Shown here one piece after another: positions 25,238-38,290 of a stretch of DNA of 64,000 bases (positions within the stretch are counted from its first letter, which is position 1; every line of letters starts with the position of its first letter). The stretch spans positions 20,430,589 to 20,494,588 of the forward strand of contig NC_051142.1 of assembly GCF_014839805.1 (NCBI RefSeq), given 5' to 3'. The notes beneath the pieces were generated by a model. It worked only from the letters and a program-made list of their open reading frames with translations, was not told where the DNA came from and did no database searches. Both the position numbers and the translations under genes were made by a program. Origin of the DNA: Manduca sexta. Its lineage: Eukaryota; Arthropoda; Insecta; Lepidoptera; Sphingidae.

Positions 25238-25430
25238 TCGAATCCCGGGTCGGGCAAAGTGATATTTGGATTTTTCTGCTCAGTATCAGCCCGGAGTCTG
25301 GAATTTGGACCCGATATGGCGATAGGCTCACCCCCTATCACATTATAGGACGGAACACACTTGGCGAAAAGTGGGTGCCCTGGTTGCGCCTCTGCATGCC
25401 CCTTCGGGGATAAATGTGTGATGATGTGTA
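25238..25430 (+). repeat. Family C SINE, head truncated
   Basis: It begins at box B (TTCGAATCCCGGGTCGGGCA) and continues to GGGGATAAATGTGTGATGAT. Confidence 0.75.
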
Positions 25431-25849
25431 TTTTTTCTTGGGCCCTTGGTTACCCATCTACACCACTGTCGACAGGACGGACATTCTTGGGATCCAAATC
25501 ATCATCGTTTAAGCCTCTTTCACCCACAGATGCTGTTTAATGATTAGTCATCTCATTTAGAACATAACCTACAATCTGTTCACATAACATGACCAATTCA
25601 CACAAGATTCGCGTGACAGATTTCTCTGTTCATATAATACGCGTCATCTCTATCATGCAACATTGTAATAATGGATTCATAATTGACGGCATAAAAGTCT
25701 TAAGTTATACAACTACATGACAAGACAAACTTGCCTGACGGTAAACCATTCTCAAAGACGAATCACACTAGGTTATCCTCACTGAGATCTAACACGTTAA
25801 ATATCATAATAGCCAGTAATTTCATAAGCAATTAACGTCGCTGTGTCCA

Positions 25850-26122
25850 CAATAGTCTAGTTGGGAATGCAACGGTCTGCTGAAACGAATGTCCGCAGTT
25901 TCAGAACCCATGGATAGTCTCGGACATTTCGAAGTTACGTGTTCAAATCAAATATCATTTGCGAAACATCATATAACTGTTTTTTTTTTATAGTTTAAAC
26001 GATACGTGAACTCTTCCAACTCGCGCTAGGATAGATGGTGGACTAAGGCCTAAACCCTCACAGTAGAAGAGGATCCTCGTGGTCACCAGGAAGCAGTACA
26101 TAATACAGAACTATTATTATTA
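25850..26122 (+). repeat. Family B SINE, old and diverged
   Basis: Recognisable by GTCTAGTTGGGAATGCAACG, ACGAATGTCCGCAGTTTC and GGTGGACTAAGGCCTAAACC, with many substitutions. Confidence 0.65.
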
Positions 26123-26157
26123 TAAACCTTATTATTTAGTTAACACCACGCCATCTC

Positions 26158-26200
26158 AATACTTACAATCTAAGGGCCAATCCCTTAGATTGTAAGTATT
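26158..26200. repeat. Perfect 19-bp inverted repeat with 5-base loop
   Basis: AATACTTACAATCTAAGGG (26158-26176), loop CCAAT, then the exact reverse complement (26182-26200). It lies 35 bases past an old family B SINE. Confidence 0.9.
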
Positions 26201-28418
26201 TAATGCATAAAGTATTTGGATTTATATTACAAAATTATATTTAAGCGATTATTCGATAAGCCGATAAGTTCGGTACCTATTATCATGGAATTAAAATCAT
26301 ATCTTGAGTGCATTAACTGCACCTCTGGTTTTATAAAGATAAAGATATGTAGTGTGTATTTTTATAGTATAGATCCGACAATTGCATAAATCAATACATG
26401 ACTTTGATATGTGTCGTGATGTCCAGTGATCCGAATAAATTCCCAGAATACAGGAAGAATTATGAATTCACTACATAATTTAAAGGAAAAAAATTGCAGT
26501 TAAGGCTTTTTGAAATCGCTGACTATGGAACGCAGTAACAAGTTACTGAATATGTATCAGCACTTGAAGTTTATTTATTGACTTCATTTAAGCAAATATT
26601 CTATAAACGGACTTAAATTAATCAATTTAAAAACGAAACATGAAGGTAATGTTATTTGTGCAATATTGTCACTATTAAGATGTTATTGATGCGTTTAATA
26701 TTCTTATTTCTAGTAATAATTTGTAATAAAAACGTTGTATCCATGACATGCATTAGTAATGGTTAGAAAATAAAGTGCGTAGGCAAGACATTTTGTATCA
26801 AGTGCGTCAAAGTAGATATTAGGTACCACGACAATATCTATTTGTACCGTCAAGCAGCATTAAACAAGCACTGTGGGTTCCGGTTTAAAAGACTAGTCTA
26901 CGAGACATTATGGGAAGTAATTGTTATCATGCAATTTTGGTTGCTAATGTTTCTGGATCTGGTCAGCAGTGGCGAAAGTTCCATAGAACCCGATCCCTGC
27001 TAGCTTCCCTTCCGTAAAATCTAATTATCATTAGAAAGATTTGCAGACTGCATTCATACATATTAATACCTATATTTTGTGTCTTGTTACTCTTCGGAAA
27101 ACTTCACACTTCGCCACTGCTGGTCAGTACGCTTCCAAACGAGCGATTTATTCGTCTTATTAATCAGTTATCCCCAATTTTGAAATATCCATAGTTTTAT
27201 ATAAGTAATTTTAATTGTTATTTAGAAATAATAATTATTCCTATACATGGTTTTGACGTATCATTAGTTCAACTTTGTTCGCCTACGTGATAAATAAAGT
27301 ATTTTAATTTTTAGTTGACATTCAAGCTGACTCTCTTATTCCCGAAAGGTTACATAAAGGCGTACTTGGTTCCTCCACATTCAGCCAAACTTCTACACGT
27401 TCTATTGTGATAGGTGACTGGGACTGTCATACTAATAATTAAAAAAAAACATCCTGGATCCAGTCATAATAGTTCAAGGAAACAACGCAATCGGTTAAGA
27501 TTTGAGTCATTAAAATTCCATTAAATCCTGATACATCAAGTTTATTATTACTTCACCCAATTTCGCCGAGGTTGGAATCTTATCTTTTATCAGCTACTTG
27601 ATTATATAATGATAAGATGTGCGTGTGCAATTATGTAAGTTATAGCTTGTAATAACATTATATTACAGTTTTTCGATTTATGTCTTGCGTGTAATGTGAT
27701 GAGGTCATTTTTATTCCGGGTTTGAACAAATAATGCAAATAAATTGTGGACTTAACGTAAGTTGCTTAAAGCATGCAGTGATGACTACATCCAAAGCTAA
27801 TGTAGCATAATGCTAGTTCTATGTTTCAAAACAGGGAGCATATATTTAAAGTTTGGTCCAGTCCAGAAAACATCTCTTCTGACGCAGTCTCCTTCATTAA
27901 CCAAGGAATCAATTCTTTTAGCTTTATTACAGCGAATTAAAACCTAAATTCAATTTCTCAAGAATATTTAACAATCTTTTACATTAAATAATTTCAACAT
28001 AAGATTAGACAAATAACAAACAGAAGCATAGAATTGATATCAAAAAGCATAAGACTGCAGTTCGGTAATAGCAGGAACTCAAAATGATAGTCACACTCTA
28101 CTCATAATTATTTCTTTACAGCTCGACCGGGGAAAACCATTAACAAAAAGCCATTGTTATCCCCCCGAAAATCATGTTATCCGTATCGATTCGGCGTCTT
28201 CGACCAGTAGACATCCGTTGGTTTTACTTCATAACTTAATCCAATTATTCGACTAAAGGCATGTTTCATAATGTTTACGTAATTTGTCTTTCAATTTATC
28301 GTATTAATAGCTAGTGTAAATAGCTAAGTATGCATGTACTCATTCGGGAGCTTATAGACAGAGTGACTTTTTGAATTGGTTGTAATATAATAATAGCGTT
28401 TATAATAATCATATTAAT
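26201..28418. other. No gene seen; one MITE only
   Basis: Apart from the element at 26964-27122 I see only AT-rich single-copy-looking sequence. Confidence 0.4.
26964..27122. mobile_element. MITE with perfect 13-bp ends CAGCAGTGGCGAA
   Basis: Left 26964-26976 and right 27110-27122 are exact inverted repeats; total 159 bp. The CAG start suggests hAT, but I could not see a clean 8-bp duplication. Confidence 0.7.
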
Positions 28419-28690
28419 CTCCTCTACTACTGAGAGGGGTTAGGCCTTAGTCCACCACGCTGGCCTAGTGCGGATTGGTAGACTTCACACACCTTCGAAA
28501 ATTCCTATACAGAACTTCTCAGGTGTGCAGGTTTCCTCAGGATGTTTTCTTTCACCGTTAAAGCAAGTGATAATTCACAAAGAATACACACATAATTTTG
28601 GAAAAGTCAGAGGTGTGTGCCATTGGGTTTTGAATCTGTGGACATTCGTCTCGGCAATCCGTTCCACAACCAACTAGGCTATCGCCGCTT
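28419..28690 (-). repeat. tRNA-derived SINE, family B
   Basis: Head at 28690 and tail cut at 28419. It is very close in sequence to the copy at 21370-21690. Confidence 0.8.
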
Positions 28691-28980
28691 AAATTAGACA
28701 GATAGCGTTCACCAGTGGCGAAATACACGCATAAACGCGCAATATCTAAATGAGCCCTTAAAATTAATGTGTTAAAGTTATTAAATAAATGGCACGATTT
28801 TTCTTGCGGTAAAATTGACATTAACCAGTAACATTTGATAGGAATCGATCAAGTTGGTTAACCGAAAACATCCATTAATTTTTTTTTGGTTTCAATTTGT
28901 TGTGTTCACAGCGAAAAACTAGGTTTTTGTGTCATGTCTGTTTTAGCCGAATCTTATATTTTCAATAGTCAGAATATCTC

Positions 28981-29235
28981 TAAACACACATCACGCATTT
29001 ATCCCCGAAGGGGTATGCAGCGGCGCAACCAGGGCACCCACTTTTCGCCAAGTTTGTTCCGTCCCATGATGTGATAGGGGGCGAGCCTATCGCCATATCG
29101 GGCACAAATTCCAAACTCCGGGCAGATACGGAGCAGAAAAACCCAAATATCACTTTACCCGATCCGAGATTTGAACCCAAGACCTCAGAGCGCTGCCGTA
29201 CTGCGCATGCAGTACAACTACGCCACCGAGGCAGA
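28981..29235 (-). repeat. tRNA-derived SINE, family C, full length
   Basis: The - strand reads CTGCCTCGGTGGCGTAGTTG at its head and ends at the ATAAATGCGTGATG block. The box-B region is slightly decayed. Confidence 0.8.
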
Positions 29236-30289
29236 ATAGTTCTATATATAACACATTCATGGTGTGAATCAAACTCATCTGTATCCGACTATCCAGCTTT
29301 GGCCTAGCAAAGATTTATCTAGCAAAAAAGTTGCCCATCTTCTCGGCTTGTCCGTAAACCTCTATAGTCCCATCCACCCATTTTTACGCAAATCCTCATG
29401 TAACGTACAACAAGGACAGCGAACACTTAGAAAGAGACAGAAGATGCGACGGGGAAAGTAACTGACTCATATTTAGAAGAAAGCATGCATTGGATTCTTA
29501 TTGGGGACAATGAGAGACCAGTGTTGCGTGCCCGAGCGGTACTTAGCAAATACTCTCACTCGATGACAATAATCGATATTAAATGATGGTGAATATCGAT
29601 TATACATCTTCCTACGTTATCACTTTCCGTGAAGTTGGCGAGTTTTATTTATAAAATTTTTGGTTGATTTGAACATTTAAAATACTAACAATTATTTCAT
29701 TTTTGGTTGATGTGAACAGTTTAAATTTAAATATTCATTTAAAAAATGATTAGCCCTGAAAAACGTGATGTTTTACTCGACATCTAATGTTTTGGACATG
29801 TTTTTTGTAATTTTTATTGCTAACGAGCAATTTGTTCGTCTGATGATAATGATTACTATGCACATTGTAACTAAAATTGTATGTATTATTTAACAAATAA
29901 CCTTTTGTTATAATACCAGAAATATGGGGGTTTTGGCGATTGTTTTTTTATAATATCTGTTTAAAATTTTTGATGAACGTGTGATCGAAATATAATCGGT
30001 TTAAATTTAGCGCACAATTTATGCCATGTTTATTTTATACTGTATCTATATGAGTACAGTAAAAACTATGTACATTTTACATGGTAAATATTTAATAATT
30101 TTGTTCTTAGTCTCATTAATGTCCTAATACTGTATAAAAAAACGTACGTTTCTAAACACAATTATACTGGATGTCGGGAACTAAGCACTTCCGGTCCCGC
30201 ATCGTACAGACTCCAAACATGACTCATACAAATATTTGTCTCGATGCGGGAATTGAAACAATTACCCGTTTTAATATAACTACACATTT

Positions 30290-30425
30290 TTGGAGGAATA
30301 AACGTCTCATGCAGCGGCTAGATGCATAAAGCGGACCGGGCTCTGTGGTATACCACAAGATACAGTTTGGGAAAGGCCTATGCCCAGCAAGGGACTGCAA
30401 CGAGCTAATGGACTGTCTAAGAGTG
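30290..30425 (+). repeat. LINE ORF2 3' fragment
   Basis: The end of the stretch reads YSLGKAYAQQGTATS then stop, equivalent to the conserved LGEAYAQQ end of lepidopteran LINE ORFs. Confidence 0.5.
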
Positions 30426-31052
30426 ACTTACATAACGTTACCACGAATGTATGCTATACTAATTATAAAATGCGATAGATTGTGAAGATTCAAACAATTT
30501 TGATGATAACCCTGAGCGGACTTTTCTTATATTAATACATAGGCTACTCTTTATCGCCGATAGAGCACTTTTAATTTCTTAAAAGGCAGATAGTTGAGAA
30601 GCTATAGGCAACATCTTTTACTAAGATAATTAAGTGGTACATTTTGGGCAATGATTATACTGAAAAATAAGAAAAAAATACATCCTAATCCATTGCATCA
30701 TAATAAGGTCATGTCAGGCTTGTGACATTGGCGCGACACATACATTTTTTATTTATTACATTCTCTGATAAACATCTGTCTTCCTAATCATAAAAACACA
30801 TGATAATTACATAAATACTAATTTTGATTATTATGTTAATTAACTTATTATGCACAGATTTTAAATTTTTCTGAAAAATCTTTTTTTTACGCATCCTTAA
30901 CGGTCATTTTTCCTAATACCCGTTTATTTCCTTCAACGCCAATAGAACATGATTCTCATGGAATCTCTAGTATCCCTTGCCTATGCAAGGGATATCTCCC
31001 CCTAATAGTGATATCACTTAACTACCTAACTGTAACAATTAATGATAATTAA

Positions 31053-31315
31053 TGACTGCCTCGGTGGCGTAATTGTACTGCATGCGTGGTACGACAGCGC
31101 TCTGAGGTCCTGGGTTCGAATCCCGGGTCGGGCAAAGTAATATTTGGGTTTTTCTGCTCAGTATCAGCCCGAAGTCTGGAATTTGTGCCCGATATGGCGA
31201 TAGACTCGCCCTCTATCACATCATGGGACGGAACACATTTGGCGAAAAGTGGATGCCCTGGTTGCGCCTCTGCATACCCCTTCGGCAATAAATGCGTGAT
31301 GTTGTGTTGTTTTTG
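31053..31315 (+). repeat. tRNA-derived SINE, family C, full length
   Basis: Box A lies around CTCGGTGGCGTAATTG and a perfect box B is GGTTCGAATCC, followed by TCGGGCAAAG and the common body. This is the best-preserved copy. Confidence 0.85.
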
Positions 31316-31739
31316 TTGTAACAATTAATTATTTTACGTCTAAAATGTACATATTGAAAACAAACGTTAGAAGCTTTAAATTTTTTTACATTGCATTTGA
31401 GTTTCGAACTAAAACCGTTGTAGGCTTAGCGTTGCGGTATTATAGCAAATTGATGGAGAGATTACAATGGCATGTTAACGCTAAATGATTATCGTATTAT
31501 ATTTTAGGCAACGGCTTTGATGCTTTGATAATTAACGGTGTCTAACTTTGCTTACGGGTAGGTAGAATGCGCGTACGCAAGGTTGTCTGTAACTTTATTT
31601 ATACTAAGGTATAAGCTTTGTCTCTTCTAGTGGCAGTGTCTCTTGCTTTTCGATGCATCTATAATGACAATCACTGCACCCTAAGGTTGACTGGGAGAAA
31701 ATCCATAAAGCACTCAGCCTACTTGATTACATCCATATT

Positions 31740-31860
31740 CATATTATATATGCGAAAGTAAATTTGTCTGTTACGTCAACCAACATGCCTGACACGGTGA
31801 AATTTGTCCCGGGAAAACATTTTTACAAGGGCGGAGCCAAGAGTAAAGCCTAGTAAATAA
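31740..31860 (-). repeat. LINE-like tail fragment, inverted
   Basis: The - strand reads TTGGCTCCGCCCTTGTAAAA and TTTTCCCGGGACAAATTTCA and ends at ACTTTCGCATATA. Confidence 0.5.
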
Positions 31861-32233
31861 ATATATGTTGTAATCCAGAGATTCAAGGGTTTCAAACCCA
31901 GATCGAATTTATTGATCGGGTGTTGAAATACATAACTCGTTTTCTGAATATTTGAAACCAACTATATCTATGTTAAAAACAACTCAATTTTGATTTTTTT
32001 TATAAATACGCTCAGTTTTTAAAATTGTTTACTGCGAACTTTAGTTATGACGTCTCATTTGAAGACACATAACCTATTGTCTTTCATATAGTAAAGTAAG
32101 TTTTGGCGCCTTATTTAACAGTAAAAACGACATAGATTAAAAAAAATGCAAACTTATACTACTGCATACTACTTTTACCGACGTTCTGTCTGTCTTGAGT
32201 TAGGTGTAGGCGCAATAATAAAGTAAGGAAATC

Positions 32234-32274
32234 ACGTCGAATTGATAACCTGTCCTTTTTTGAAGTCGGTTAAA
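32234..32274 (+). repeat. Solo copy of the GAAGTCGGTTAA terminus
   Basis: It shares ACGTCGAATTGATAACCT and TTTTTTGAAGTCGGTTAA with 40840-40877. Confidence 0.65.
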
Positions 32275-33654
32275 AATAAAAGAAGTCTATGTCCTTTTTT
32301 AGTAACATCTGTTCAGGGGCTTCCTCTAGCAAAACGGTGCGCTAATCGTTTCATAGAAGCTATCTATTCGAAATTTAAAAAACATATAGAAAACATAATT
32401 AAACATCATACACACTATGTTATCTTATCTTTGGTCGTTTATTTTTTTTATTACGTGGATTTTGTGTCATTAATTTCATAATAATAGTTCCACTAAAATT
32501 ATTGATTTACACATTAAGTGCACATCATTGTAATTTGCAACCAACACTATTAAATAGACAATTTAATTAGGCATAATTTGGTAGTTTAAAATTTTCAAAA
32601 TGACCTAAAATTGATTATTAAAAGAAATTATTTGCAATTCGTTGCATATTCCCGCCGAAAATGTAAGGAAAATATGCTCAAGGCCTTCTGTTCGGGGGAG
32701 AGTCTTAAATGTAAAACAGACAGACAGAGCTATTTATAATATTGATACGGATTTTCAAGCGATAAGATTCATGTAAGAACTGCAGGAATCACTTACAAGT
32801 TAAAAGGTTTTAATTCTGGACAAGATATATTATCAACGCTTTGATTGTTATCAAAACCATATCTTGTGAATATAGATAAAGATTAGAAATTGTCGCTTAG
32901 TCAGATCCATTGTCGATAAAATTGCGGCCCATGACAGGCATTTTGAATTTTTTTTTTATTTTTTTACGGCTCGCCAAAATGATTCTCCTGCACCTTATAT
33001 AAAAAGAGTGATTATCCTTCTATTTGACTATTAATTAATTTAAAACAAAAACAAACATTTTTTCCGCCATTTATGAATATTTCCTTAACTTTTTTCCGGA
33101 GGTGTCATTTACAATTCACTAATATCCCAATAAGTATACATATCGTCCGCTAAAATTTATTTAAAAAAAAAAAAACATAAAATTCAAATTATATACTTTT
33201 TCAAATTAAGTATCTTTCAGGGAAAAATCAATTGATACCAAATTCAAATTTTAAATATTTTAAAAATAATCATACTGGAAAAAAATAATGCCACGTTCAA
33301 ATTATAAAAAAAAATTACCTACCAAACATCCACTGAATTCACTGAACTTAAATCTCGTAATCACTCACTGATAAGCTACAACCGGGATACGACACCGGCA
33401 CGGGCGGCTGTCAACCGAACACTGACTCCGATTTCGCCTGCACAGTACAAACTCTGTAGCCTTAATGATATGAATGGACCACGTACTTCATAGTAATGAT
33501 ATGACGGTATTCATTATTTTTAATTAATAACCAAAAATTAATCACAACTGATTTTATCGTGTTGAACTAATTTGTACTGTTGATAAAATAGCGAAATTAA
33601 TTTTAAACTTTTTAAAACGGAACTAAAGCGAAGTCGAAGTATAATCCACATGGG

Positions 33655-34055
33655 CAGGTACCACCGCAATGTTTATTTCTGGTGCTAAACAAATATGCTA
33701 GCACTGTTGTGTGCCGATAAAGAACATTGTATAGTATAATTACTTGACATTATGAGACTTAAAACTTATCTAAAGTTGCAGGATATCGACGATGAATGAA
33801 TGAGTCCCTCCTAGCCGAATTTCGGCTAGGAGAGAGGGCGGGCAGTCTTAACGAAGATCAGGCAGGTACACAGCAGCTATTACAGTGCTCAAGTGTAAGC
33901 GAACACAGGTGCACTCTCTGTTCTTTCATTCATAATCTGATGAGACTGCAGTCAGATATGACGAAAGATCAGGCGCAAGACGTGCTTAACAATACAGCAT
34001 CACACAGTACTTTGTAATACAAAGTTTGTCTTGTGTTAGTATTGTTTACGTCGCG
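33655..34055 (+). repeat. Family E repeat interrupted by a SINE fragment
   Basis: The left half begins GCAGGTACCACCGCAATG; the right half resumes at AGTACTTTGTAATACAAAG (about 34000). Confidence 0.6.
33797..33985 (-). repeat. Family F SINE body fragment inside a family E repeat
   Basis: Shares CAGGTGCACTCTCTGTTCTT and TTAACGAAGATCAG with 60508-60860. It includes a perfect hairpin, 33808-33819 with 33821-33832. It separates the two halves of the E copy at 33655-34055. Confidence 0.65.
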
Positions 34056-34059
34056 CTCC

Positions 34060-34140
34060 ACTTTCAATAGATCGATTTGGAAATCTTTGGGGAAGGCCCA
34101 TGTTCAGTAGTGGAAATTCTGCGGCTGATGATGATGACGT
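34060..34140 (+). repeat. LINE 3' end fragment
   Basis: GGAAATCTTTGGGGAAGGCC then TGATGATGATGACG; the same end occurs inverted at 37855, 41155 and 45305. Confidence 0.6.
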
Positions 34141-34659
34141 CGCGTTCATCCGAGCAGCTTGGACTTACAAAACTTTTAGCAAACTGCAATATGGCCAGGA
34201 ATTATACCTTTTTCAACATCTTTTCTTTTTTATTTATTTAATAATTATTGTACCCGTCATAACAAATTAAAGAAATAAAAATTAAAACATAACAATCTAT
34301 ACTTAATTACGAATTGCGGTTTTATCGCTCTAGGCAATATCTTTCAGACAACGATAGGACAGATATAAGAAAGTTAGAAAGAGACGGCATAATAGAATAT
34401 TTTTTAAGGCAATTGAATGAAGGATCGAACCTGAGATTGCAGTATCACTGCAACACAACTACGCCAGCGAGACAACAGTAAAATATTCGTTGTAACCTGC
34501 AATAACTTTAACCTTTTCTATTAATTGTGATGGAACTAAACGGTCCCAGGGCCACAACAATAAACAGCGGGATTAACTCACATAATATCGCCTCATTGAA
34601 CTAGTTGTTAGTGTAAAACCGATGAGCTCTGGTGTTCGACACTTATGCTTGGTGCTGTT

Positions 34660-34903
34660 GGTAGGATATATTTTATATCCGCCTGGATAACGACCACCGT
34701 GCACAAGTTGTTAAAACCCGCCATAGCGCCTCACGTAAGTGTGACGTATTCCGGGGTCAGCCTGTGTATGGTTGGTTCAAACAGGCCGGCATAATTGTGT
34801 CGACTGTCGAGGGCTAATCATTACTCGTCAGTCGATATTCTATTGAACCCCACTCCACTCACTATCAGGTGCAGTGAGGTCACATTGCCGTATAAAAAAA
34901 AAA
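34660..34903 (+). repeat. Family A repeat, full length
   Basis: It runs from GGTAGGATATATTTTATATC to CCGTATAAAAAAAAA and is one of the best copies. Confidence 0.8.
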
Positions 34904-36413
34904 CTTTATTTGGGACTCAAAAAATTATGAGTACCTATATATATTTACTTAGTTGAAAATCTCAACTTTCCTTTATTTCTCTTTGTCTTCACAGATGCTA
35001 GCGTGAACTTATGTATGTTTTAAATATGAATACCTAGACACTGCGCCGGCTCACCATTATAAGGTCCTATGTTAACTTTTACTTTTGTTGCAAAAATGAG
35101 ATTAAAAATTGTCATGTTGGTAAAAGTTAGAAAAGATAATTAATTCATGGTTCCTTTTTCATTTATCTTTCGCAATTATTGAACACTTTCACTGCAAAAG
35201 ATTTAGAATCATGTGATATTTATACTTATTATAACTAAATTTGCACATCAAATGTAACATAGAACTTTGTAATAGGGAGCCAGTAACCTAGAACAAGCCT
35301 TTGTTTGCCACCAAGCCCGCTTTAAAATCCTAAAAGTCTGGAAACGGAATAGTGACCTTTTAGTTGACCTCGTTAGTACATGTAGCGGTTATATTCCAGT
35401 CCAATCCCACAGGAATGCTACTATGTTGCGAATAAAGCAGCTAAGATTTATCCGGAAAATCTACAATCTATTGTGAAAGTCTCGTCGGATTTGATTTAGT
35501 CCAACGAACTTGAGTAAGCTCGTGGTAGTGGTACAGAAAACTGACGTGAAGTATTAGTTGATTAGAAGATTTATTTACGCGTTACCAATCTATTGCCATA
35601 AAAAATCATTCAACCTTCAATATAGCACAGCAAAAGATCAAGGCGCGCGGCGATGTGCTGTTTACATCCATAGTTCTTATATCTAGACAATTAAAGGCGT
35701 ATATATTTAGGTATCCCACCACAGGTTCGTATAGGCTATTAACACTTAAATAACTCGCTTGCTTTCAAAATTTATAATGTTCATTATTCATAAAGACATT
35801 AAACAGTATAGTTAGTTATAGACTGGACATCAGGCCCAAATTTGTTATCAAAATGTTTTAACTCAAGGTTTTTAACCAATTGGTAATAAGTGGTCTTATT
35901 TGAAAGGTCCGTGTGACAAGATGTCACAGCGTCCTTAGATATTAATATAAAAATAACATACAATATATAGAAAACATGTTAATATGCGGATTAAAAACTT
36001 GCAAATCGAAATATGGAAAAAATATTAAGTATACATTGGTGTTTTGCTATTTCGCGGTAGATTTAGTAACTATCACATTTTTCTTTATGACAATCTTCCC
36101 AATGTTCGCTCTATATAATCTCAGAACTCTTTGATTGTTTATAATTAGCGTCAATGTTTACACATAAAATAATTAGTAAATAAGGTTTCATGATAAAAAT
36201 TAATAAAATATAACGCAACAATGAGTTATTGAGGAAGTAATTATAAAGATAGATGGTACGTTCCCTTTTAATGGCGGTATGAAGAATGAATTATTAATTC
36301 TAATTGCTGATGACAAGATATAGATTTTATTACTATTATAATAATTTATCATAATTGCATTGTTTATTCATAATTGTTCTACCATTATTTCGGCTTTGAC
36401 ATAGAGTTGCTGG

Positions 36414-36630
36414 TGGTAGGATATATTTTATATCCGTCCGGATAGCGACCACCGTACACGAGGTGTAAAAACCCGCCATAGTGGCCCACGTAAGTGTGTC
36501 TCGTTCCGGGATCAGCCTGTATATATCCAGTTCCAACAGGCCAATATAATTGTGTCGACTGCCTAGGTGTAATCATATTTCGTGTTATCAGGCGTAGTGG
36601 GGTCACTTAACCTTGCACGTATAAAAAATA
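36414..36630 (+). repeat. Family A repeat with an internal deletion
   Basis: It starts GGTAGGATATATTTTATATC. About 35 bp before the GTTATCAGGCGTAGTGGGG end are missing. Confidence 0.8.
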
Positions 36631-37211
36631 AAATAAAATTGCAGTTAATTTCGGAAACCTTTTATGAATTCGATTTAAAAAAGGGTTAGACACCTATAGT
36701 ATTTTTTATTAACGAGATAGGTAAACTAAAAAATAAAATGAAAAACAAAATAATTATTTAAAATATAATCGTCACCGACCAGTATTATTTTTTAAATATC
36801 ATTCTTCTTATTGGGGTAATTAATTCAATAACAGATATACTAATAAACGTATACCAAATTGACCAAACGAAATATTTAATATATATTTACTTCACAGCAG
36901 GCTTCAAAGCGATAATAGAGTCGAAGGCTTAAAAGATTTTAACACCTGTATACACAAACAAAGCTATAAGGACTTACAATGCATCCGAACGCATAGTTCA
37001 TACTTTTCTATACCCTTGTTTAGTTTCCTCGACGACCAACTGAAGTAAATTATCTCAATATTAATCACAGATCCCCGTTCTATCTTATGCCTACGCACTT
37101 CGAAGGCTGTCAAGCCGAAAGTACTGAGAAATAGACATTATAGCATTGCTCTGTGCATAGCCGAGTAACGTTTTTGAGAACGAGCGGTATATTAAATCAA
37201 TTAATATACAA

Positions 37212-37370
37212 CCATATTCAATAAACGATCCCAATCTCAATCTTCAATCTGATTCCGAGAATGAACCAATCAAAATAACTCATTTGTAAGCATGTCAAAA
37301 ATCTTTGTTCTGATGAGTCTATTTTTGAGATAGATCGAAAAAAGTAGTAAGGATCGTTTATTGAAAATGG
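37212..37370. mobile_element. MITE, 159 bp, second copy of the same family
   Basis: Terminal repeats CCATATTCAATAAACGATCC and its partner match at 19 of 20 bases. The length equals the copy at 5087-5245, and ACCAATCAAA is shared internally. Confidence 0.75.
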
Positions 37371-37769
37371 CGGTTATAGAAGAGATTAATATTATTTTAT
37401 TCTTCAGACCGATTGTAAAACCTCCTTTTTTGAATTAAATAAATTCACTCCATTACCATACCGCGTCAATAGACGTGGAAACAAGATAGAGTTATGTCGA
37501 ACATCCAATGAATGATGTGTCGCCAGCCTAGACATGTATGGCTTCAGTTGCCGTCCACAACTAGCCTATTTATAAACTTCGATTACTCTTACATACTATC
37601 AGGAGATTTTTCGCTTTTGTAAATTAAATATCTCCCTTAATAATTGGTAGAAATTACTTTTAGAATGTTTTGTTTGTTCATTTAGTTTTTTCAGTGGCCT
37701 GTCATCATCTTTGCTACGATACAATACAGTATAGAGCAAATCTTTAGAAAACCCATAAAAAATATTGAC

Positions 37770-37832
37770 AAAGCCAGGATTCGAACCAAGGATATTTAGG
37801 TCCACGCTTACCGCTGAACTAAGAAAACGACA
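37770..37832 (-). repeat. tRNA-like fragment (SINE head or tRNA pseudogene)
   Basis: The - strand has a box-A-like TTAGTTCAGCGGTAAGC and a perfect box B GGTTCGAATCC, but no pairing acceptor stem. Confidence 0.45.
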
Positions 37833-37854
37833 ATCAATAATAAACCAACAAACT

Positions 37855-37945
37855 GTCAACATTATCATCATCATCATCAGCCACATAAAGTCCACTACTG
37901 AACATAAGCCTCCCCCAAAGATTTCCAAAAGGACGTGTCGAAAGA
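37855..37945 (-). repeat. LINE 3' end fragment, inverted
   Basis: ATCATCATCATCAGCCACAT followed by GTCCACTACTGAACATAAGC and CCAAAGATTTCC. Confidence 0.65.
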
Positions 37946-38104
37946 CATACAGACTCAGTGGTATAAATTAATAATTATCTTATTTGCAAACTTACTTTTG
38001 TTTGCATCTTTAACTTATCTCAAAACATCATCATCATTGTCCTGAATTAAGTTATCATTTCACTTTTCTGGAATATTTATAAAGTAACCTGTAAAGTAAT
38101 CAAA

Positions 38105-38290
38105 CAAATGGCCTATATGAAATGAAATGATTTATTTGAATCCGTAAAATGTTATACATTATTAAGATTCCGTCAACATTAACTCTACCACCAGTGCGGA
38201 AAGCAGTTCCAACCAGAAAAGAACGGGCAAGAAACTCTGGTGCTGCTATATTTCTTGCTTGCTTAAAATAAGTTTAAGGTAAAGACTACA
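38105..38290 (+). repeat. Lepidopteran LINE 3' UTR-like fragment
   Basis: Contains CTACCACCAGTGCGGAAAGC and AACGGGCAAGAAACTCTGGT, a block I know from many moth LINE tails. Confidence 0.55.

Larger units (their letters stand above)
29460..33650. other. Gene-free stretch with repeat fragments
   Basis: Holds the LINE, SINE and terminus fragments listed separately, and a GC-richer patch at 33361-33440 that might be a promoter. No coding exon is supported. Confidence 0.4.

Noticed and set aside
28468..28677. Short frames over SINE copies (also 282-524, 21425-21673, 31049-31324, 31086-31328)
   Set aside because: They lie within tRNA-derived SINEs and recur wherever a copy is intact.
37770..37832. 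A tRNA gene on the - strand
   Set aside because: Box A and box B are readable but no acceptor stem pairs; a SINE head or tRNA pseudogene fits better.
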